DNA of 64,000 nt from Vibrio pomeroyi (GTDB taxonomy: Bacteria > Pseudomonadota > Gammaproteobacteria > Enterobacterales > Vibrionaceae). Position numbers and translations under genes: made by a program. The notes under the pieces are model-generated. The model was not told where the DNA came from, ran no database searches, and saw only the letters and a list, made by a program, of their open reading frames with translations. The stretch covers positions 124,001-188,000 of the forward strand of contig CP090854.1 in NCBI GenBank assembly GCA_041879425.1, given 5' to 3'. Shown in pieces: positions 8,573 through 18,109 of this stretch; the stretch's first letter is position 1, and every line of letters begins with the position of its first letter.

Positions 8573-9868
8573 ATGCGCATACGTAGCTCCTTTACTCAGT
8601 CGATAGTGCTTTTCTTAACGCTATTGGTTGCTAGCCAAATCTTTTCTTACTACGCCGTGTTTAACTACGCTTTGATGCCGAGTTTGCAGCAGTTTAATAA
8701 GATCTTGGCACATGAGTTAAACCTGGTGTTGGACCAAGGCAGTGATATCGAAATTGATGCACCGCTGCGCCAGCGTGTACTTGAGCAGCTAGGGGTAACC
8801 GTTCATGCCAAGGACAGCGAAGCCGCGGGCGAGTATTACCATGCAGTAGCGATTGACCTGATGAGTGAGGAGATGACCAAAGAGCTCGGTTCTGAAACCG
8901 AAGTGCGCTTGATTCTCGGCAAAGAGAGTTATGTACTTTGGATGGATATCGATCAGTTGCCTAACTCTCTGATTCGTATTCCTTTATCTGAACTGCAAGA
9001 AGAAGATTTCGCGCCACTGTTTCGTAACAGCTTGATCATGGCGATGTTGATCGTCGCTGGTGGCTGGTTGTTTATCCGATTGCAAAACCGCCCGTTGATT
9101 GCGCTAGAGAAAGCCGCGCAAGGTGTCGGGCGCGGTGATATTCCACCTCCATTGCCAGTGCAAGGTGCACAAGAGATTCGCTCGGTGACTCGAGCCTTCA
9201 ACCAGATGTCGAAAGGCATCCAAGAGCTGGAAGAAGATAGGGCTCTCTTGATGGCCGGTATCAGTCATGATTTACGTACCCCGTTGACGCGTATCCGCTT
9301 AGCGACGGAGATGATGTCGCCAGAAGATGGTTACTTAGCGGAAGGGATCATCAGTGATACTGAAGAGTGTAACGAGATCATCAGCCAGTTTATGGACTAC
9401 CTAAAGCCAGTCGATCGTGAGTCGTTCCAAGCGGTATTCGTGGATGATATTGCGCGTGAGGTGTCGAGCTCAGAAGGCGGCTATGAGGTTCAGATAGAAA
9501 CCGATATTCCGGAAACCATGAAACCTGCACTTGGTAACCCGATCGCGATGAAGCGTGCGGTGAGTAACTTGGTGGTGAACGCGCTGCGTTACGGTAATGG
9601 TTGGGTGAAGGTATCGACGGGCATGACAGCGGATAACAAATTGGCTTGGGTCACGGTAGAAGATAACGGCCCAGGCATCCCACAAGACCAGATCGGTAAG
9701 TTGTTTGAACCGTTTACTCGTGGTGATACAGCCCGTGGCAGTGAAGGGACAGGTTTAGGCTTGGCGATCGTGAAACGTATTGTCAGCCAACATCAAGGTG
9801 CGGTCGTAGTGAATAACCGCAGTGAAGGTGGCTTGAAAGCGCAGATCAGTTTCCCAGTAAAGCCTTAG
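8573..9868 (+). CDS. envZ: Osmosensor histidine kinase EnvZ
   Basis: The 431-residue protein has two membrane spans (about residues 13-35 and 152-170) bounding a periplasmic sensor domain, then HAMP, an H-box with phospho-acceptor His232 ([14 protein letters not shown]), and an ATPase domain with N box ([10 protein letters not shown]), DNGPGIP and GTGLGLAI. It would phosphorylate and dephosphorylate OmpR. It sits downstream of ompR but is not translationally coupled as it is in E. coli; a hairpin lies in the gap. Confidence 0.95.
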   Translation: MRIRSSFTQSIVLFLTLLVASQIFSYYAVFNYALMPSLQQFNKILAHELNLVLDQGSDIEIDAPLRQRVLEQLGVTVHAKDSEAAGEYYHAVAIDLMSEEMTKELGSETEVRLILGKESYVLWMDIDQLPNSLIRIPLSELQEEDFAPLFRNSLIMAMLIVAGGWLFIRLQNRPLIALEKAAQGVGRGDIPPPLPVQGAQEIRSVTRAFNQMSKGIQELEEDRALLMAGISHDLRTPLTRIRLATEMMSPEDGYLAEGIISDTEECNEIISQFMDYLKPVDRESFQAVFVDDIAREVSSSEGGYEVQIETDIPETMKPALGNPIAMKRAVSNLVVNALRYGNGWVKVSTGMTADNKLAWVTVEDNGPGIPQDQIGKLFEPFTRGDTARGSEGTGLGLAIVKRIVSQHQGAVVVNNRSEGGLKAQISFPVKP

Positions 9869-10153
9869 GTTTTATTGAGTAGTTGGGGAGTTGAATATAG
9901 ATCCCCGATTCGGTCATTCTTCCCTCTCTAGGATGACGGTGTGATAAGTATTCAGGTTCATTAAGCGCAAACGGTGTGCTTAACCTTGAAGCTCTTTCTT
10001 ACTATGTAGAACTAACGCCAGAGAAAGAGGTTGAGTAAGACTGGTGGTAAAATCTGAGTCGGACGATACCTATCCGCAACCTTTCGTCATTCCATATTGT
10101 GAGGAACGAACGAGTAGGGAATCTCGCTCTTGCTTGTGAAAGTAACGCGCACT
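9869..10153. repeat. Intergenic region with dispersed-repeat remnants
   Basis: No credible gene lies between envZ and the recG terminator. Two stretches look like vibrio dispersed repeats: around 9900-9945 (a CGGTCATTC..AGGATGACGG arrangement) and around 10085-10135, where CGTCATTCC and GGGAATCTCG bracket a purine-rich core. The second resembles the palindromic repeat at 51675-51740. GCTCTTTCTTAC / GAGAAAGAGG near 9990-10030 adds another imperfect dyad. Confidence 0.45.
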
Positions 10154-10181
10154 AAAAAGGCTTCCTTGTGGAAGCCTTTTT
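10154..10181. terminator. Bidirectional terminator downstream of recG
   Basis: AAAAAGGCTTCC, TTGT loop, GGAAGCCTTTTT: a perfect stem with A- and T-runs on both sides, 29 bp past the recG stop. Confidence 0.9.
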
Positions 10182-10209
10182 ACATTTTAAGCTGGAATAG
10201 GCAGGCTAA

Positions 10210-12288
10210 TTACGCCTTAGAATAGACATCACGTTCACCCAACCAGCGATTGATGATCGCCTTGGCATTGTCTGGGTAGCTATCGTGAATATGACGCGCG
10301 ATACGCTGCACTTCAGGGATTAAGCGTTGGTCACGAACTAAGTCGGCAATCTTAAAATCAGCTAAGCCAGTCTGTTTAGTTCCAAGCAGTTCACCGGGGC
10401 CACGGATCTCTAAATCACGCTGTGCTATCACAAAGCCATCGTTACTTTCACGCAGCACCCCTAAGCGCTTCTGAGCGGTTTTAGACAGTGGAGAGTGATA
10501 GAGCAATACACAATGACTGGCGACTGAGCCACGACCAACACGGCCGCGTAATTGGTGCAGTTGTGCTAGGCCAAGACGTTCTGGGTTCTCGATGATCATT
10601 AAGCTCGAATTCGGAACATCCACACCGACTTCAATCACCGTAGTCGCAACCAATAGGTGAAGTTTGTTCTCTTTGAACTCCTGCATCACCGCTTGTTTCT
10701 CGGCAGGTTTCATTCGGCCATGTACTAAACCAATTTTTACATCTGGCAGTTTGCGTTGTAGCTCTTCTGCGGTGTCCGCAGCAGCTTGCGCTTCCAATAC
10801 TTCTGACTCATCAATAAGAGTACACACCCAATAGGCTTGCTTACCCTCATTGAGACACGCATTACGCACGCGCTCAACAATGTCATCACGCTTGGTATCT
10901 GGAATTGCCACGGTTTGAATGGGCGTTCGGCCCGGCGGTAATTCATCAATGATTGAGGTTTCGAGATCGGCGTAGGCCGTCATTGCCAATGTTCGTGGAA
11001 TTGGCGTTGCTGTCATCACCAACTGGTGAGGGTAGTAGCCCTGCTTAGCACCTTTCTCACGCAGTTCTAATCGCTGGTGGACACCAAATCGGTGCTGCTC
11101 ATCAATGATGACTAAGCCAAGGTTTTTGAACTCGACATGCTCTTGGAAGAGAGCATGAGTACCGACAACCATTTGTGCTTCGCCACTGGCAATGCGCGCC
11201 AGTTCAGTCTCACGAGCTTTGCCTTTGAGTTTGCCTGCAAGCCAACCCACTTGAATGCCCATTGCTTCAAACCAGTTGGCAAAGTTGATTGCGTGCTGCT
11301 CTGCTAATAGTTCCGTTGGGGCCATCAAAGCGACTTGTTGACCATGTTCTAAGGCTCGAACCGCCGCCAATGCAGCAACCAAGGTTTTACCTGAACCTAC
11401 ATCCCCTTGTACTAAGCGCATCATAGGGTGTGGTTTTTCTAAGTCAGCTTCGATCTCTTTCGTCACTCGTGCTTGAGCATTGGTTGGAGAAAACGGCAGC
11501 TGAGCCAGCAATTTATCTTTCAGAGTATTTACTGGAGGAAAAGGCATCGCTTTGTCTTGCTGACCTTTGCTGCGAACCGACAGCATCGACAGGTTTTGAG
11601 CCAGTAACTCTTCCATAATCAAACGCAGCTGTGCAGGGTGTTTACCTTCATCAAACAGCTCTAGGTCGATGCCGGGAGGTGGTCTATGAATAGTATGCAG
11701 TGCTTGTGCTAGGGTGATTTGGTGGTCGTATAAGCCAGAGGGCAGCAGCTCGTTTACTGCTGCTTTGTCGATCAGATCTAACGCTTGGTCAGTCAGGTTG
11801 CGCAGCGTGACTTGTCTTAGTCCTTCAGTGGTTGGGTACACCGGTGTTAGGTTCGCTTCAACGTCTGGCTGCTGTCTTGGCGCAAAGAATTTGTAATCAG
11901 GATGGACGATCTCAAGCCCCATATTGCCGCGCTTGATCTCGCCATAGGCATGGACTTGTTTGCCTTCGGCAAAGTTGTTCTTCATACCTGCGGTAAAGTT
12001 GAAAAAGCGAAGAGTAATGGTGCCGTTACCATCGCTGATCTTTACCGCCAACATCTTACGTTTACCGAAAATGGTATCGACATGCATTACCTTGCCTTGT
12101 ACCGCAGCCCAAAGGCCGGCATGTAGTTTTACGATTGGGTAGATGCGTGTTCGATCTTCGTAGCGTAAAGGGAGGTGAAACAGCAGGTCTTGTACGTTGT
12201 TAAGCCCAACCTTTTCCAGTTTCTCTGCGACTTTAGCGCCGACTCCAGATAAAGAGTTGAGAGGGATAGCAGATAAAAGCTGTGACAT
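10210..12288 (-). CDS. recG: ATP-dependent DNA helicase RecG
   Basis: RecG reverses stalled replication forks and processes branched DNA. The 692-residue protein shows an N-terminal wedge/OB domain (HLPLRYEDRT, FFNFTAGM), helicase motif I (GDVGSGKT), motif II DEQH in VIIDEQHRFG, motif III TATPIPRT, motif VI (HQLRGRVGRG) and the C-terminal TRG region. ATG at 12286-12288 begins MSQLLSAIPL and matches the E. coli N-terminus (693 aa); an ATG four codons upstream is less likely. It lies downstream of spoT on the same strand but is separated by a terminator. Confidence 0.95.
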   Translation of the reverse strand: MSQLLSAIPLNSLSGVGAKVAEKLEKVGLNNVQDLLFHLPLRYEDRTRIYPIVKLHAGLWAAVQGKVMHVDTIFGKRKMLAVKISDGNGTITLRFFNFTAGMKNNFAEGKQVHAYGEIKRGNMGLEIVHPDYKFFAPRQQPDVEANLTPVYPTTEGLRQVTLRNLTDQALDLIDKAAVNELLPSGLYDHQITLAQALHTIHRPPPGIDLELFDEGKHPAQLRLIMEELLAQNLSMLSVRSKGQQDKAMPFPPVNTLKDKLLAQLPFSPTNAQARVTKEIEADLEKPHPMMRLVQGDVGSGKTLVAALAAVRALEHGQQVALMAPTELLAEQHAINFANWFEAMGIQVGWLAGKLKGKARETELARIASGEAQMVVGTHALFQEHVEFKNLGLVIIDEQHRFGVHQRLELREKGAKQGYYPHQLVMTATPIPRTLAMTAYADLETSIIDELPPGRTPIQTVAIPDTKRDDIVERVRNACLNEGKQAYWVCTLIDESEVLEAQAAADTAEELQRKLPDVKIGLVHGRMKPAEKQAVMQEFKENKLHLLVATTVIEVGVDVPNSSLMIIENPERLGLAQLHQLRGRVGRGSVASHCVLLYHSPLSKTAQKRLGVLRESNDGFVIAQRDLEIRGPGELLGTKQTGLADFKIADLVRDQRLIPEVQRIARHIHDSYPDNAKAIINRWLGERDVYSKA

Positions 12289-12394
12289 AACAAGGCTCAT
12301 AAACGTAAGAGAGATAATCTATTCAAGCATTTTACTGGATTTTTGTACAGGCAGGAATGGAATGAAGCCAGGGAAATTCTAGGATTACAGACAT

Positions 12395-12436
12395 AAAAAA
12401 TCCCCTTAAGCGATAAAGCATTAAGGGGATTTAAAT
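12395..12436. terminator. Terminator between spoT and recG
   Basis: AAATCCCCTTAA / TTAAGGGGATTT stem with an 11-nt loop and a T-rich run when read on the minus strand. It ends spoT transcription, so recG probably has its own promoter in the short gap that follows. Confidence 0.88.
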
Positions 12437-12466
12437 TCTTAGCAAATCTGCTAACAAATTCGAGCG

Positions 12467-14593
12467 TTAGTTCTTACGACGTCTTACTTTCAGCGCGTGT
12501 GGCATCACACGTAGCTTCTTCATAATACTCGCAAGGTGAACACGATCTTTAGTGGTCAGCAAGATTGTCACTGTGTACAAGCGTCCATCACGTTCTTCGG
12601 TAGAAATACCGTGAATGTTAGAGCCTGTTTTTGAGATAACGTTAGTTAACTCAGCCAGTGCACCTTGGTGGTTCTGCAGATCAACCTGAAGTTCAGCTGT
12701 GAACTCTTGGTCGTAATCGTCAGACCATTCAACCGCCATGTATTTGTCTGGTTCTTTTTGGTAACCACGAACGTTTGGACACGTTTCACGGTGAACCACA
12801 AGGCCACGACCTGGAGATACATGGGCAATGATGTGATCATCTGGAATCGGGTGACAACAGTTAGCGAACGTTAGTAGTAGACCTTCAGCACCACGGATCG
12901 GAAGCTTCTTCCTTGGCGTGTCGCTGTTGTTTTCCACTTCAGTCAGTTCGTCAGCATCACCAAGTAGGCGACGAGCAATAACGATACTCATCAGCTCACC
13001 AAGACCAATTGATGCCAGCAAATCTTCAACGTTATCTAGGCGTAAATCTGACAACACATGCTCAAGGTTCTCTTGGCCGATATCGGCAATAGAGTGTTCA
13101 CCAAGTGCGTGATTCAGTAGACGACGACCTAGCGTAATAGACTCTTCACGGCGCATCGTTTTCAGAACCTGACGGATCTTAGTACGCGCACGAGATGTCA
13201 CTACGTAGTTGAGCCATGCTGCATTCGGACGTGCGCCCGGAGCACTGATGATTTCAATGGTTTGACCGTTTTTCAGCGATTTGCTGAGTGGGTAAGGGTT
13301 CATGTCTACACGAGCACCTACACACATGTTGCCGACATCGGTATGCACCGCGTAAGCAAAATCGACCGCTGTTGCGCCTGCAGGAAGTTCGACAATGCGA
13401 CCCTTCGGCGTGAACACGAAGATCTCATCTGGGAACAGATCAGACTTAACGTTTTCAATGAATTCGAATGAGTTACCTGCGCTTTGTTGTAGCTCAAGTA
13501 AGCTCTGCATCCAACGTTGTGCTTTAACCTGTGCGGTTGTGCCATTACTGCTGCGTGAGCCATTGCCTTTGTAAGACCAGTGCGCCGCGACACCTTTGTC
13601 TGCCATTTGATCCATATCTTCAGTACGGATCTGAACCTCAACTGGCACCCCGTGAGGGCCGATCATTGATGTATGCAGAGATTGGTAGCCGTTAGCTTTT
13701 GGTACCGCGATGTAATCTTTCATGCGGCCAGGACGAGGCTTGTACAGGCTGTGGGCCTGACCAAGTACGCGATAACAAGTATCTGGGGTATCAACCACTA
13801 CGCGAAAAGCGTAGATGTCCATAATGGTGTGGAAGCGCTGCTCTTTGGTTTTCATCTTGTTGTAGATGGAGAACAGGTTCTTTTCACGACCAAGTACGCG
13901 AGCAGGTAAACCGACTTCTTCAAGGCGGCCTTCGATTTCGCTGTGGATACGTTGGATCATTTCCTTACGGTTACCACGCGCAGCTTTCACTACGTTTTTA
14001 AGTACGCGATAACGGTTAGGGTAGAGGGCTTCGAAGCCCAGCTCTTCTAGTTCGGTCTTGATGTTATGAATACCAAGACGGTGAGCTAGCGGAGAATAGA
14101 TCTCTAGGGTTTCACGAGCAATACGACGCTTTTTGTCAGGACGAAGTGCCCCAAGCGTGCGCATGTTGTGAGTACGGTCAGCTAATTTGATCAAGATAAC
14201 GCGGATGTCTTGCACCATGGCGAGAACCATCTTACGGAAGTTCTCTGCTTGCGCTTCTTTGCGATCACGAAATTTAAGCTTATCCAGCTTAGATACACCA
14301 TCAACCAATTCAGCAACGGTATTGCCAAATTTTTCCTCTAGATCTTCTTTAGTGACATCACAGTCTTCAATCACGTCATGAAGTAGAGCAGCTTGCAGGG
14401 TTTCGATATCCAGACGCATTTCTGCCAGGATTCTTGAAACAGCTACAGGGTGGATAATGTATGGTTCACCGCTTGAGCGGGTTTGCCCTTCATGGGCGTC
14501 TCTCGCTACCACATAAGATTGACGCAGAGCCTCAATTTGAGGCTCTGTTAGGTATTCTTGGGCAACGTCTTTGAGGCTATCGAATAGATACAA
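12467..14593 (-). CDS. spoT: Bifunctional (p)ppGpp synthase/hydrolase SpoT
   Basis: This 708-residue protein has the full RSH layout: an HD hydrolase domain (LLHDVIEDC, ADRTHNMRT), a synthetase domain (GRMKDYIAVPKANGYQSLHT, VEVQIRT), a TGS domain (FVFTPKGRIVELPAGATAVDFAYAVHT) and a C-terminal ACT domain. The intact HD residues indicate real ppGpp hydrolysis, which with the rpoZ linkage identifies SpoT rather than RelA. It sets the alarmone level in response to carbon, iron or fatty-acid stress. rpoZ lies 39 bp upstream on the same strand, so they form an operon. Confidence 0.96.
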   Translation of the reverse strand: MYLFDSLKDVAQEYLTEPQIEALRQSYVVARDAHEGQTRSSGEPYIIHPVAVSRILAEMRLDIETLQAALLHDVIEDCDVTKEDLEEKFGNTVAELVDGVSKLDKLKFRDRKEAQAENFRKMVLAMVQDIRVILIKLADRTHNMRTLGALRPDKKRRIARETLEIYSPLAHRLGIHNIKTELEELGFEALYPNRYRVLKNVVKAARGNRKEMIQRIHSEIEGRLEEVGLPARVLGREKNLFSIYNKMKTKEQRFHTIMDIYAFRVVVDTPDTCYRVLGQAHSLYKPRPGRMKDYIAVPKANGYQSLHTSMIGPHGVPVEVQIRTEDMDQMADKGVAAHWSYKGNGSRSSNGTTAQVKAQRWMQSLLELQQSAGNSFEFIENVKSDLFPDEIFVFTPKGRIVELPAGATAVDFAYAVHTDVGNMCVGARVDMNPYPLSKSLKNGQTIEIISAPGARPNAAWLNYVVTSRARTKIRQVLKTMRREESITLGRRLLNHALGEHSIADIGQENLEHVLSDLRLDNVEDLLASIGLGELMSIVIARRLLGDADELTEVENNSDTPRKKLPIRGAEGLLLTFANCCHPIPDDHIIAHVSPGRGLVVHRETCPNVRGYQKEPDKYMAVEWSDDYDQEFTAELQVDLQNHQGALAELTNVISKTGSNIHGISTEERDGRLYTVTILLTTKDRVHLASIMKKLRVMPHALKVRRRKN

Positions 14594-14632
14594 ATTAAAG
14601 GCCCGGAAGGTTAATTAGTTCGAATGACGTTC

Positions 14633-14905
14633 TTAACGAGTGTGAGCGATGCTGCTTACTGCTGCAAGTTCAGCCGCTTCTTGCTCTTGTTGCTCTTGAC
14701 GTTCACGAGCATCTAGTACGTCTTTAGTGATAAGACCTTCTTCGATTTCGCGAAGAGCGATAACCGTTGGCTTATCGTTTTCTTCAGGCACTAGTGAATC
14801 TTTACCGCCAGTTTGCATTTGACGTGCGCGGCGAGCCGCAATAAGAACTAGGTCGAAACGGTTGCCAACTTTTTCAACAGCGTCTTGAACAGTTACGCGT
14901 GCCAT
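14633..14905 (-). CDS. rpoZ: RNA polymerase omega subunit
   Basis: The 90-residue omega subunit ([20 protein letters not shown], then IAARRARQ) helps fold and recruit beta-prime and forms part of ppGpp binding site 1 on RNA polymerase. The conserved omega core is at residues 1-60; the tail is Glu/Gln-rich ([12 protein letters not shown]). The linkage with spoT, whose product makes the ligand that omega helps sense, is conserved. The ATG follows a GGAGTCCTC-containing leader read on the minus strand. Confidence 0.96.
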   Translation of the reverse strand: MARVTVQDAVEKVGNRFDLVLIAARRARQMQTGGKDSLVPEENDKPTVIALREIEEGLITKDVLDARERQEQQEQEAAELAAVSSIAHTR

Positions 14906-15016
14906 GAGGACTCCAAATAGTAATTAACTAATAAATTTTTGATGACGAGAAAGTATACAAGTTTAACTAGAGACTTTCTAGATCACCGTATACTTATCTC
15001 AATGGAAAATCCAGTT

Positions 15017-15178
15017 ATACCAATCACAGTAAATAAGTGCTCAGAGATAGCGCCGGAAAAAAGTTTGAGAACAAGGAAGAATTTTTCGATAAGTAGTGAC
15101 CCTACAATCAAAAATTCTAACGACGTTATCAGGCTTTTTCACAAGCTAGAATGACCAGTTGTTTACTACGATTGGTAT
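15017..15178. mobile_element. MITE-like palindromic element, about 160 bp
   Basis: The ends ATACCAATCACAGTAAA (15017-15033) and TTTACTACGATTGGTAT (15162-15178) are inverted repeats matching at 15 of 17 positions. An inner dyad (AGAATTTTTCGAT near 15078 and ATCAAAAATTCT near 15108) suggests the whole RNA or DNA strand can fold. No coding potential. I recall sequences like this as common intergenic repeats in vibrios, but cannot count copies here. It ends 7 bp from the gmk stop codon, so the gmk transcript probably runs into it. Confidence 0.75.
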
Positions 15179-15184
15179 CAGAGA

Positions 15185-15808
15185 TTATTCCGCCAGTAGT
15201 GCTGTAAGCATGCCGCTGTATTTAGCTGCTTGCTTATCTTCTTTCAAACGCTCCGCACGAATGATTGCTCTGAAGTCCATTAGGGCTGCATCAAAGTCAT
15301 CATTCACGATCACATAATCATACTCACTGTAGTGAGAAATTTCAGACTTTGCTTCGCTCATGCGTTTCGCAATAACTTCGTCGCTGTCTTGACCACGAAC
15401 GTTTAGACGACGCTCTAGCTCACCATTTGATGGTGGAAGAATGAATACACTCTTCGCTTGAGGCATCTGTTCACGGATCTGACGAGCACCTTGCCAGTCG
15501 ATATCTAGGAATACATCGATACCGCGGTCTAGGTTTTCTTCAATCCAAACGCGTGAAGTACCGTAGTAGTTGCCGAATACTTCAGCGTACTCTAGGAACT
15601 CACCTTTATTGATCAGGTCTTCGAAGTGGTGTTTCTCTACGAAGTGGTAGTGAACACCATTTTCTTCACCAGGGCGCATACCGCGAGTGGTGTGTGAAAC
15701 AGATACCTTCATTGCGTAGGTTGGATTGGTTTCTAGCATTGCTGAGATCAAGCTCGACTTACCTGCGCCACTAGGTGCAGATACGATGTAAAGAGTACCT
15801 TTGCCCAT
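15185..15808 (-). CDS. gmk: Guanylate kinase
   Basis: Gmk phosphorylates GMP to GDP with ATP. The 207-residue protein starts [20 protein letters not shown], with the P-loop SGAGKSS, and continues with the GMP-binding segment [18 protein letters not shown] and [14 protein letters not shown] at 15806-15808 gives exactly the E. coli length; the open frame extends 36 codons upstream without family support. The gmk-rpoZ-spoT-recG order is conserved in enterics. Here a MITE-like element separates gmk from rpoZ, so rpoZ likely needs its own promoter. Confidence 0.95.
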   Translation of the reverse strand: MGKGTLYIVSAPSGAGKSSLISAMLETNPTYAMKVSVSHTTRGMRPGEENGVHYHFVEKHHFEDLINKGEFLEYAEVFGNYYGTSRVWIEENLDRGIDVFLDIDWQGARQIREQMPQAKSVFILPPSNGELERRLNVRGQDSDEVIAKRMSEAKSEISHYSEYDYVIVNDDFDAALMDFRAIIRAERLKEDKQAAKYSGMLTALLAE

Positions 15809-16082
15809 CTGTATATTTCCACTGTTGGTTGGATTGAGTGAAGGCGATAAACCTACACTATAAAAGATAGCACTGACCTTAATTACGTTCCGGTAATTGC
15901 GCGTATAGAGCGGCAACTGGTGAAAATTAGGTCAGAAAAATGGAGGCGAAGAGTAGCATATTTAGATGATTGAGAACAACTGGCTTGATCGTTATTTATT
16001 AGCGAATGATCTTCTCGATGATCTTTGTAGAAATGTAATGACTGGCCATCGGTACTTTTTTATGTGATCTGGACAAAATTTG

Positions 16083-16110
16083 TTGAAGTTTTAATCTCAA
16101 TCCTTACAAT
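16083..16110 (+). promoter_or_regulatory. Predicted sigma-70 promoter for the purine permease leader
   Basis: TTGAAG (16083-16088), a 16-bp spacer and TACAAT (16105-16110) predict a start near 16117. That is 13 bp before the 5' strand of the putative riboswitch P1 helix and upstream of the inserted element, so the leader would run through the element. Confidence 0.55.
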
Positions 16111-16129
16111 CCGCGCAAACGATTAAATG

Positions 16130-16453
16130 CTGTATATATCTAGGGTCTGTTGACCTTTCGCGATGGAGTTTTGTTCGAGAAAAAATCCGTTTTAGGCGCG
16201 GCAAGGAGTTTGTAGCCTAGTATTCTAAGTAAAGACTCCTTAACAAAGCATAAAACGATTTTAGCCGAACCCTTCGGGCAGCGTTTGTTGGTGATTTCTA
16301 CTGCGTTATCGACTTCTTATGTAGGCTAGCTACACTTCAAAGTCTCTGCCTTGTAGAAATCCCCAACAACTCGCTGCAAAAATCATCTCGAAGGGCCAAC
16401 AGACCCTGCTAGACTAGATGTTTCTACTACCGAGCCTACCTTGGTGACTACAG
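16130..16453 (+). promoter_or_regulatory. Purine riboswitch-like aptamer interrupted by an inserted element
   Basis: The 3' part reads GTTTCTAC (16420-16427, the invariant J2/3 core), a 7-bp P3 helix (16428-16434 with 16440-16446), then ACTACAG, which contains the J3/1 cytosine (16448) that pairs with guanine-type ligands. The closing P1 partner of TACAG (16449-16453) is CTGTA at 16130-16134, followed by TATATATC resembling J1/2. Between the halves lies a 266-bp MITE-like element in the P2/L2 position. L3 (CCTAC, or GCCTACC) lacks the usual adenines. The family assignment rests on core motifs and on the downstream gene being a purine permease. It may be a non-functional relic or still fold around the element. 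Confidence 0.55.
16142..16407. mobile_element. MITE-like element with 19-bp terminal inverted repeats
   Basis: AGGGTCTGTTGACCTTTCG at 16142-16160 is repeated inverted at 16389-16407 with 17 of 19 matches. Further internal dyads are GATTTCTAC / GTAGAAATC near 16292 and 16352. No open frame of note. CTAG occurs on both sides of the element, but I cannot fix a target duplication. Its transcript would fold into a long hairpin. Confidence 0.75.
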
Positions 16454-16528
16454 TTTTTAGTGTAGAGACCTCTCTATTCTCACAGCATTTGAATCACCAA
16501 ATTCTTAATTTATTGCAAAGGTTTTGTT

Positions 16529-17899
16529 GTGAGTACCGATTCCACCCTGAAAGCCCAGAACACCTCTGGCTCGCTTGATTCGATGTTTAAAATCACTGAA
16601 AGAAAAACCACGATTGGCACTGAGCTGTACGCGGGTTTCATTACTTTCTTGGCAATGAGCTACATTCTGGCGGTTAACCCAGCGATTTTGGGTGATATTC
16701 CAGGCATGGATAAAGGTGCCGTGTTTACTGCGACGGCTCTGTCTGCGGCAATCGCAACCCTAATCATGGGTATTTGGGGTAACTACCCAGTAATGCTTGC
16801 GCCAGGCATGAGCATGAACGGATTCTTCAAAGGTTTGTTGCTGAGTGGTTCGGTAGCCGTGCTTTGGAATGAAGCGCTATTTGGTATCTTCCTTTCGGGC
16901 ATCCTTTACCTCGCGTTCTCGTTAACCAACATTCGTAAATCGATGATTGAGTCGATTCCGGAAGATTTGAAGTTGGCGATTACGGTTTCTCTCGGTTTGT
17001 TCATCGCTTTCTTGGGTCTTAAGAATGCAGGCATCATCGTTTCTAACCCATTCGTATTGGTTGGCTTAGGTGACATTTCCGATCCAAAAGTGATCATCGC
17101 TTATGTGAGTATCTTCATCGCACTTGGCTGTATGGTTCGTGACATTAAGTTGGCGACATTCATCTCGTTCGTTTCAGCTATCGTGTTGACCATTCTTGCT
17201 GACGTATTTATGGGTACATCAAACGCGCCAATCCCAGAACAGCTAATTGCGATGCCACCGAGCATGGCTGGCAGTTTCGGTGCTATCTTTGATTTCTCTG
17301 CTTTCACACCTGAGAAAATGTTCGACCTATTGTTCATTGTGCTTATCTTCCTGATTGTCGATTTCTTCGATGGCTTGAGCACGATTGTTGGTGTTGGCCG
17401 CGATGCGGGTATCATCGATAAAGATGGCAAGGTGCCAAACGCGAAGTCAGCTTTAGTGGCGGATGCGGGTGGTACGGTGATTGGTTCGATTCTTGGTACG
17501 ACATCGATCACCGCTTTCTCTGAGTCGGGTATTGCCTCTTCTCAAGGTGCGAAGACGGGCTTAGCGGCAGTGATGGTTGCAGGTTTGTTCTTAATCTCGC
17601 TATTCCTATACCCAATCTTCTCTATCTTCTCGGCAGCTATGGTTGCGCCTGCGATGGTAGTAGTGGGCATCTACATGGTAGGTCGTCTTGGTCAGATCAA
17701 CTGGGAAAAGAAAGAGTCACGCATTGCAGCCTTCTTCACTATCATGTTCACAGTATTAAGCTTCTCACCAGCAAACGGTATGGCGATGGGCTTCATCAGC
17801 TACGCATTCACTATGGTTGTCGCGGGCAAGCGCAAAGAAGTTCACCCACTAATCTACGGACTGTGTGTGGTGTTCTTAACTTATCTGATTCTGCTATAA
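16529..17899 (+). CDS. NCS2-family (AzgA type) purine permease
   Basis: The 456-residue protein is highly hydrophobic with about 12-14 membrane spans. It shows the AzgA/GhxP-AdePQ hallmarks: ERKTTIGTELYAGFITFLAM near the N-terminus, LAPGMSMNGFF, FLIVDFFDGLSTIVGVGRDAG and DAGGTVIGSILGTTSITAF. It would import adenine, guanine or hypoxanthine with protons; the exact substrate cannot be read. The start is GTG at 16529, 7 bp after an AAAGG site; the next in-frame ATG is 18 codons later. Upstream lies the interrupted purine riboswitch-like leader, whose cytosine at the specificity position would favour guanine or hypoxanthine. Confidence 0.9.
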   Translation: MSTDSTLKAQNTSGSLDSMFKITERKTTIGTELYAGFITFLAMSYILAVNPAILGDIPGMDKGAVFTATALSAAIATLIMGIWGNYPVMLAPGMSMNGFFKGLLLSGSVAVLWNEALFGIFLSGILYLAFSLTNIRKSMIESIPEDLKLAITVSLGLFIAFLGLKNAGIIVSNPFVLVGLGDISDPKVIIAYVSIFIALGCMVRDIKLATFISFVSAIVLTILADVFMGTSNAPIPEQLIAMPPSMAGSFGAIFDFSAFTPEKMFDLLFIVLIFLIVDFFDGLSTIVGVGRDAGIIDKDGKVPNAKSALVADAGGTVIGSILGTTSITAFSESGIASSQGAKTGLAAVMVAGLFLISLFLYPIFSIFSAAMVAPAMVVVGIYMVGRLGQINWEKKESRIAAFFTIMFTVLSFSPANGMAMGFISYAFTMVVAGKRKEVHPLIYGLCVVFLTYLILL

Positions 17900-17953
17900 G
17901 GCAGCTCGGTAGGTAGCGTTCGTTAAGAACAGGCGTTAAGTAAAAGACCAATA

Positions 17954-17985
17954 AATGGCTCTACAGCGAATGTAGGGCCATTTTT
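17954..17985 (+). terminator. Terminator downstream of the purine permease
   Basis: AATGGC.CTACA / TGTAG.GCCATT stem with a GCGAA loop and a following T5 run, 55 bp past the stop. Confidence 0.8.
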
Positions 17986-18109
17986 GTATTTGCCGTTTCT
18001 AGACGTGTAACTGGTGGCGTTATCCTAAAGTCGATGCTTTGAGAGTACGCGACTTATATTGATGCATGCTATTGTAGAGACTGGATTAATTATTTTTTGA
18101 AGAGTGACT

